In this document: in pieces, positions 61,262 through 64,000 of the stretch
Numbering within the stretch: the first letter of the stretch is position 1
How the letters are laid out: each line of letters opens with the position of its first letter
Source of the DNA: JAOUJD01 sp963726405
GTDB lineage: Bacteria > Pseudomonadota > Gammaproteobacteria > Burkholderiales > Burkholderiaceae_F
Assembly: GCA_963726405.1 (NCBI GenBank)
Contig: CAVSCF010000006.1
Location: 62,001-126,000, forward strand
DNA: 64,000 bases
Reading direction: 5' to 3'
The notes under the pieces: generated by a model
The model's database searches: none
What the model was told of the DNA's origin: nothing
The model's input: the letters and a program-made list of their open reading frames with translations, nothing else
Translations under genes and position numbers: made by a program

Positions 61262-62053
61262 ATGGCTAGCATCCTGGTCGTCGACGACGAGATCGGCATA
61301 CGGGAACTGCTTTCCGAGATCCTGTCCGACGAGGGCCACGTGGTGTTCACGGCCGAGAACGCCGCGGCCGCCCGTGCCGCGCGGCTGCGCGAGGAACTCG
61401 ACCTCGTGCTGCTCGACATCTGGATGCCGGACACCGATGGCGTGACGCTCCTCAAGGAGTGGGCTTCCCACGGCCAGCTCACGATGCCGGTGATCATGAT
61501 GTCCGGGCACGCGACCATCGATACCGCGGTCGAGGCGACCCGTTTCGGCGCGCTCGAATTCCTCGAAAAACCGATCGCGATGGCCCGGTTGCTCTCCGCT
61601 GTCCGCGGGGGTCTCGAGCGTGCGCGCGTGATGCGGAATTTGCGACCGCTGAGCCCGCCGGTCCCGTCCGGCGTCCATGCGGAGCCGCTGCTGCCTGACG
61701 CCCCGGCGACGCCCGGGCGCGACACGGCATCCGGGACCGACGCGGAGCCGGCCCGGCACAACGGCGTGGCGCTCGATCAGCCGCTGCGCGACGCGCGCGA
61801 CCAGTTCGAGCGGGTCTACTTCGAATATCACCTTGCCAGGGAAAACTTCAGCATGACGCGGGTGGCGGACCGGGCCGGGCTCGAGCGCACGCACCTTTAC
61901 CGCAAGCTGAAGCAGCTGGGCATCGAACTCGGGCGCGGCAGTCGCCGCGCCGAGCGCGTCGAGGAGCCGGCCGAGCAGCCGCCCGTCGTCGAGCCGCGCG
62001 TGGCGGCCAACGAGCCGCGTGTCTACGTCCAGCGGGACGACTACGACGACTAG
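61262..62053 (+). CDS. ntrX: NtrX-like response regulator lacking the AAA+ domain
   Basis: 263-aa regulator: receiver domain at residues 1-120 with phospho-acceptor Asp in VLLDIWMPDTDG and switch Lys in LEKPI. A linker rich in Pro/Ala/Glu follows, and then a Fis-type helix-turn-helix (~195-225, FSMTRVADRAGLERTHLYRKLKQLG). Full NtrX has a central sigma-54 AAA+ ATPase of ~230 residues; this protein has none, so it cannot act as an enhancer-binding activator in the normal way. Shortened NtrX-like forms occur at this locus in betaproteobacteria. ATG 61262. Confidence 0.88.
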   Translation: MASILVVDDEIGIRELLSEILSDEGHVVFTAENAAAARAARLREELDLVLLDIWMPDTDGVTLLKEWASHGQLTMPVIMMSGHATIDTAVEATRFGALEFLEKPIAMARLLSAVRGGLERARVMRNLRPLSPPVPSGVHAEPLLPDAPATPGRDTASGTDAEPARHNGVALDQPLRDARDQFERVYFEYHLARENFSMTRVADRAGLERTHLYRKLKQLGIELGRGSRRAERVEEPAEQPPVVEPRVAANEPRVYVQRDDYDD

Positions 62054-62086
62054 AACCGAATTGCGGGCGTCGCCACCGGCCCAGTC

Positions 62087-63499
62087 ATGAAGATCATCAT
62101 CGTCGGAGCCGGGCGCGTCGGCTCTTCGGTTGCTGAAGCGCTGGTGTCCGAGGCCAACGACATCACCGTCATCGACACCGATGTCGCCCGTGTCTCGGAA
62201 CTTCAGGATCGCTTCGACCTGCGCGGCCTGGTCGGCAACGCCGCGCTGCCGTCGACACTGCGGCAGGCGGGCGCGCACGACGCCGACATGCTCATCGCGG
62301 TGACGGCGGGCGACGAGATCAACCTCGTGGCATGCAAGATCGCGGCCGATCTCTTCAACATCCCCACGCGCATCGCGCGCGTCCGAAACGTCGAACTGCA
62401 GCAGCATCCTGCGCTGATCGGCGAGGGCGGGTTCCGCGCCTCGCACGTGATCTTCCCCGAGCAGTCCGTCACGGACTACCTGCTGAAGCTCATCGAGTTC
62501 CCCGAGGCGCTTCAGGTGCTCGAGTTCGCCGACGGCGGCGCGAGCCTCATCGCCGTGCGCGCCTTCGCGGGCGGCCCGCTGGTGTCGCACCCGATCAAGG
62601 ACCTTCGGCGCCACATCCCGAAAGTGGACGCCCGGATCGTCGCCATCTTCCGCAACGAGGCGAGCGTCCGCGTCGACGGCGACACCTTCGTGCAGCCGGG
62701 CGACGAGGTCTTCTTCCTCGCCCCGTCGCCGAGCATCCGTGCCGTGATGAGTGAACTGAGGCGCATGGACAAGCCGGTGCGGCGCGTAATCCTGGCGGGC
62801 GGAGGCAACATCGGACTGCGGCTGGCGCGCGCGCTGGACACCGGCGAGGGGCTGGACACGCCGGAAAGGTTCAACGTCCGGATCATCGAGGCCAACAAGC
62901 GCCGCGCGGAAACCCTCGCGCAGGAACTGTCCGCGGACGTGCTCGTGCTTCACGGGGACGCGACCGACGAGGACCTCCTGACCCAGGAGGGCGTGCAGGA
63001 CTGCGACCTGTTCATCGCCCTGACGAACGACGACGAGAACAACATCATGAGCTCGCTGCTCGCCAAGCGGCTGGGCGCCCGGCGGACCATCGCGCTCATC
63101 AACCGCAAGAGCTACGGCGACCTGATGCAGGGCGGGCAGATCGACATCGCGGTGTCGCCGTCCTACGCGACCCTGTCGGCGCTGCTGCGATTCGTGCGGC
63201 GCGGGGACGTCGTCGCCGCCCACAGCCTGCGGCGCGGGGCGGCCGAGGCCCTGGAACTGATCGTCCACGGGGACGAGAAGACTTCGCGGATCATCGGCAA
63301 GCAGATCGAACAGATCGAGATGCCGCGCGGCGCCACGATCGGCGCGATTGTCCGCGGCCCCGCCGACAAGCCGAAGGTCTTGATGGCGCATCACGACACG
63401 GTGATCCAGGCGGAGGACCACCTCATCGTGTTCGTGGAGAACAAGCGGATCATCCCGCGGGTCGAGAAGCTGTTTTCGGTCGGATTGGGCTTTTTCTGA
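62087..63499 (+). CDS. trkA: Trk potassium-uptake regulatory protein TrkA
   Basis: 470-aa peripheral cytoplasmic protein gating the Trk K+ channel. Two RCK-N/RCK-C modules in tandem: NAD-binding IIVGAGRVGSSVAEALV at residue ~3 and ILAGGGNIGLRLARAL near 230, each followed by RCK-C (ISRV-type VRAFAGGP and IVHGDEKTSRIIGKQ). ATG 62087. The channel gene trkH is not in the window. It follows ntrX with a 33-base gap. Confidence 0.95.
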   Translation: MKIIIVGAGRVGSSVAEALVSEANDITVIDTDVARVSELQDRFDLRGLVGNAALPSTLRQAGAHDADMLIAVTAGDEINLVACKIAADLFNIPTRIARVRNVELQQHPALIGEGGFRASHVIFPEQSVTDYLLKLIEFPEALQVLEFADGGASLIAVRAFAGGPLVSHPIKDLRRHIPKVDARIVAIFRNEASVRVDGDTFVQPGDEVFFLAPSPSIRAVMSELRRMDKPVRRVILAGGGNIGLRLARALDTGEGLDTPERFNVRIIEANKRRAETLAQELSADVLVLHGDATDEDLLTQEGVQDCDLFIALTNDDENNIMSSLLAKRLGARRTIALINRKSYGDLMQGGQIDIAVSPSYATLSALLRFVRRGDVVAAHSLRRGAAEALELIVHGDEKTSRIIGKQIEQIEMPRGATIGAIVRGPADKPKVLMAHHDTVIQAEDHLIVFVENKRIIPRVEKLFSVGLGFF

Positions 63500-63721
63500 G
63501 GGCAGCGGCTGGATTGGCAGGGCAAAGGCGTGGCCGCGAGGAAACATTGGTTCCCCCGGGCGCAGCCTTTCAATAGAATGGTCCGCTGCGGTCCGGGACA
63601 ACACCGGAACGCAGGCCATGGAGATGCGAGTGCACGGCCGGTCCAGGCACCCGCGGTTTTTTGAAGTTCAGAAGAGAATTGCCGGCTCCATAGGGGCGCC
63701 GGCACGACCAAGGAGATAGTG

Positions 63722-64000
63722 ATGGACGTCTTCAAGAAGGACGCCGCCCCGACTCGCCGGAAGTTCCTTTCCAGCGCAGCGGCAGCGACGGCGGGCACGG
63801 CCGCCCTCGGATTCCCGATGGTGTCGCGCGCCCAGACCACCACCCTGCGCTTCCAGAGCACCTGGCCGGCGAAGGACATCTTCCACGAGTTCGCCTCGGA
63901 CTTCGTCAAGAAGGTCAACGACATGGGCGGCAGCCGCCTGAAGATCGAACTGCTGCCCGCCGGTGCGGTGGTTCCGGCGTTCGGCCTGCTCGACGCGGTC
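63722..64000 (+). CDS. TRAP-transporter solute-binding protein, N-terminus
   Basis: Partial gene, 93 codons in the window, continuing beyond the right edge. ATG 63722 follows AAGGAGATAGTG. Tat signal (TRRKFLSSAAA, residues 11-21), then TTTLRFQSTWPAKDIFHEFASDFV, shown here only in part, typical of the DctP/TRAP family in the TMAO/dicarboxylate group that binds organic acids in the periplasm. Permease genes should follow outside the window. Upstream 222 bases carry no gene that I can support. Confidence 0.85.
   Translation, partial: MDVFKKDAAPTRRKFLSSAAAATAGTAALGFPMVSRAQTTTLRFQSTWPAKDIFHEFASDFVKKVNDMGGSRLKIELLPAGAVVPAFGLLDAV

Noticed and set aside
63500..63721. Sigma-54-like promoter before the TRAP binding protein (GGCAC with following T-run).
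   Set aside because: The -12 element (TTGC) is absent at the required spacing.
1..64000. tRNA, rRNA, CRISPR arrays, phage genes and complete insertion sequences.
   Set aside because: None seen by eye on either strand; short tRNAs would need a covariance-model search to exclude fully.

Overview
The window is GC-rich, densely coded DNA. It most likely comes from a betaproteobacterium of the Burkholderiales type. The main reasons are the dprA-smg-topB and def/fmt-rsmB-DUF4390-ntrY-ntrX-trkA gene orders, the red-type (form IC) RuBisCO operon with cbbX behind a divergent cbbR, a ~1600-aa NAD-glutamate dehydrogenase, a urea ABC transporter and a TRAP-type solute-binding protein. These point to a metabolically flexible, facultatively autotrophic organism. 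No rRNA, tRNA, CRISPR array, phage or complete insertion sequence was recognised.

Layout. 1-4370 (minus): urea importer urtA-urtB-urtC-urtD(partial), with a sigma-54-like promoter and two NtrC-like dyads upstream of urtA; urtB and urtC each look shifted by one base. 4710-8540: a COQ8/ABC1-type kinase, an EamA permease coupled to an exported FAH-family hydrolase, and a periplasmic rhodanese. 8611-15094: cbbR divergent from cbbL-cbbS-cbbX-cbbF-cbbP and a thioredoxin-like gene, enough for RuBP regeneration, CO2 fixation and RuBisCO repair. 15105-21374: a peptide-secretion island with an HlyD adaptor, a C39-peptidase ABC exporter, a 44-aa double-glycine precursor whose predicted product is only seven residues, and a divergent TPR/HD-GYP protein. 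21371-33030: queC, small conserved genes, an ECF sigma factor with a frameshifted membrane partner, a DEDD-exonuclease/UvrC-like fusion and NAD-GDH. 33109-41121: copper ATPase with a MerR regulator, a FeeM-like acyltransferase, a membrane GGDEF/EAL protein and an XRE regulator. 41140-51556: hydrolase, DUF1993, SET methyltransferase, membrane spermidine-synthase-like protein, topB, a large nested inverted repeat, smg, dprA and a LysM protein. 51868-64000: def, three lipid-ester genes on the opposite strand, then fmt-rsmB-DUF4390-ntrY-ntrX-trkA and the start of a TRAP binding protein.

How the genes may work together. Nitrogen acquisition (urt under probable NtrC/sigma-54 control, GDH, an NtrY/NtrX-like pair) sits beside carbon fixation. 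The most unusual part is 15640-21374, where an export-and-processing machine, a tiny precursor and a TPR-fused c-di-GMP-hydrolase-like protein are adjacent. A secreted short-peptide signal linked to c-di-GMP turnover is a reasonable but untested reading. Three apparent one-base insertions (urtB, urtC, the sigma-factor partner) suggest either sequence errors or gene decay, so local frame-dependent conclusions, including the peptide core, should be read with that in mind.
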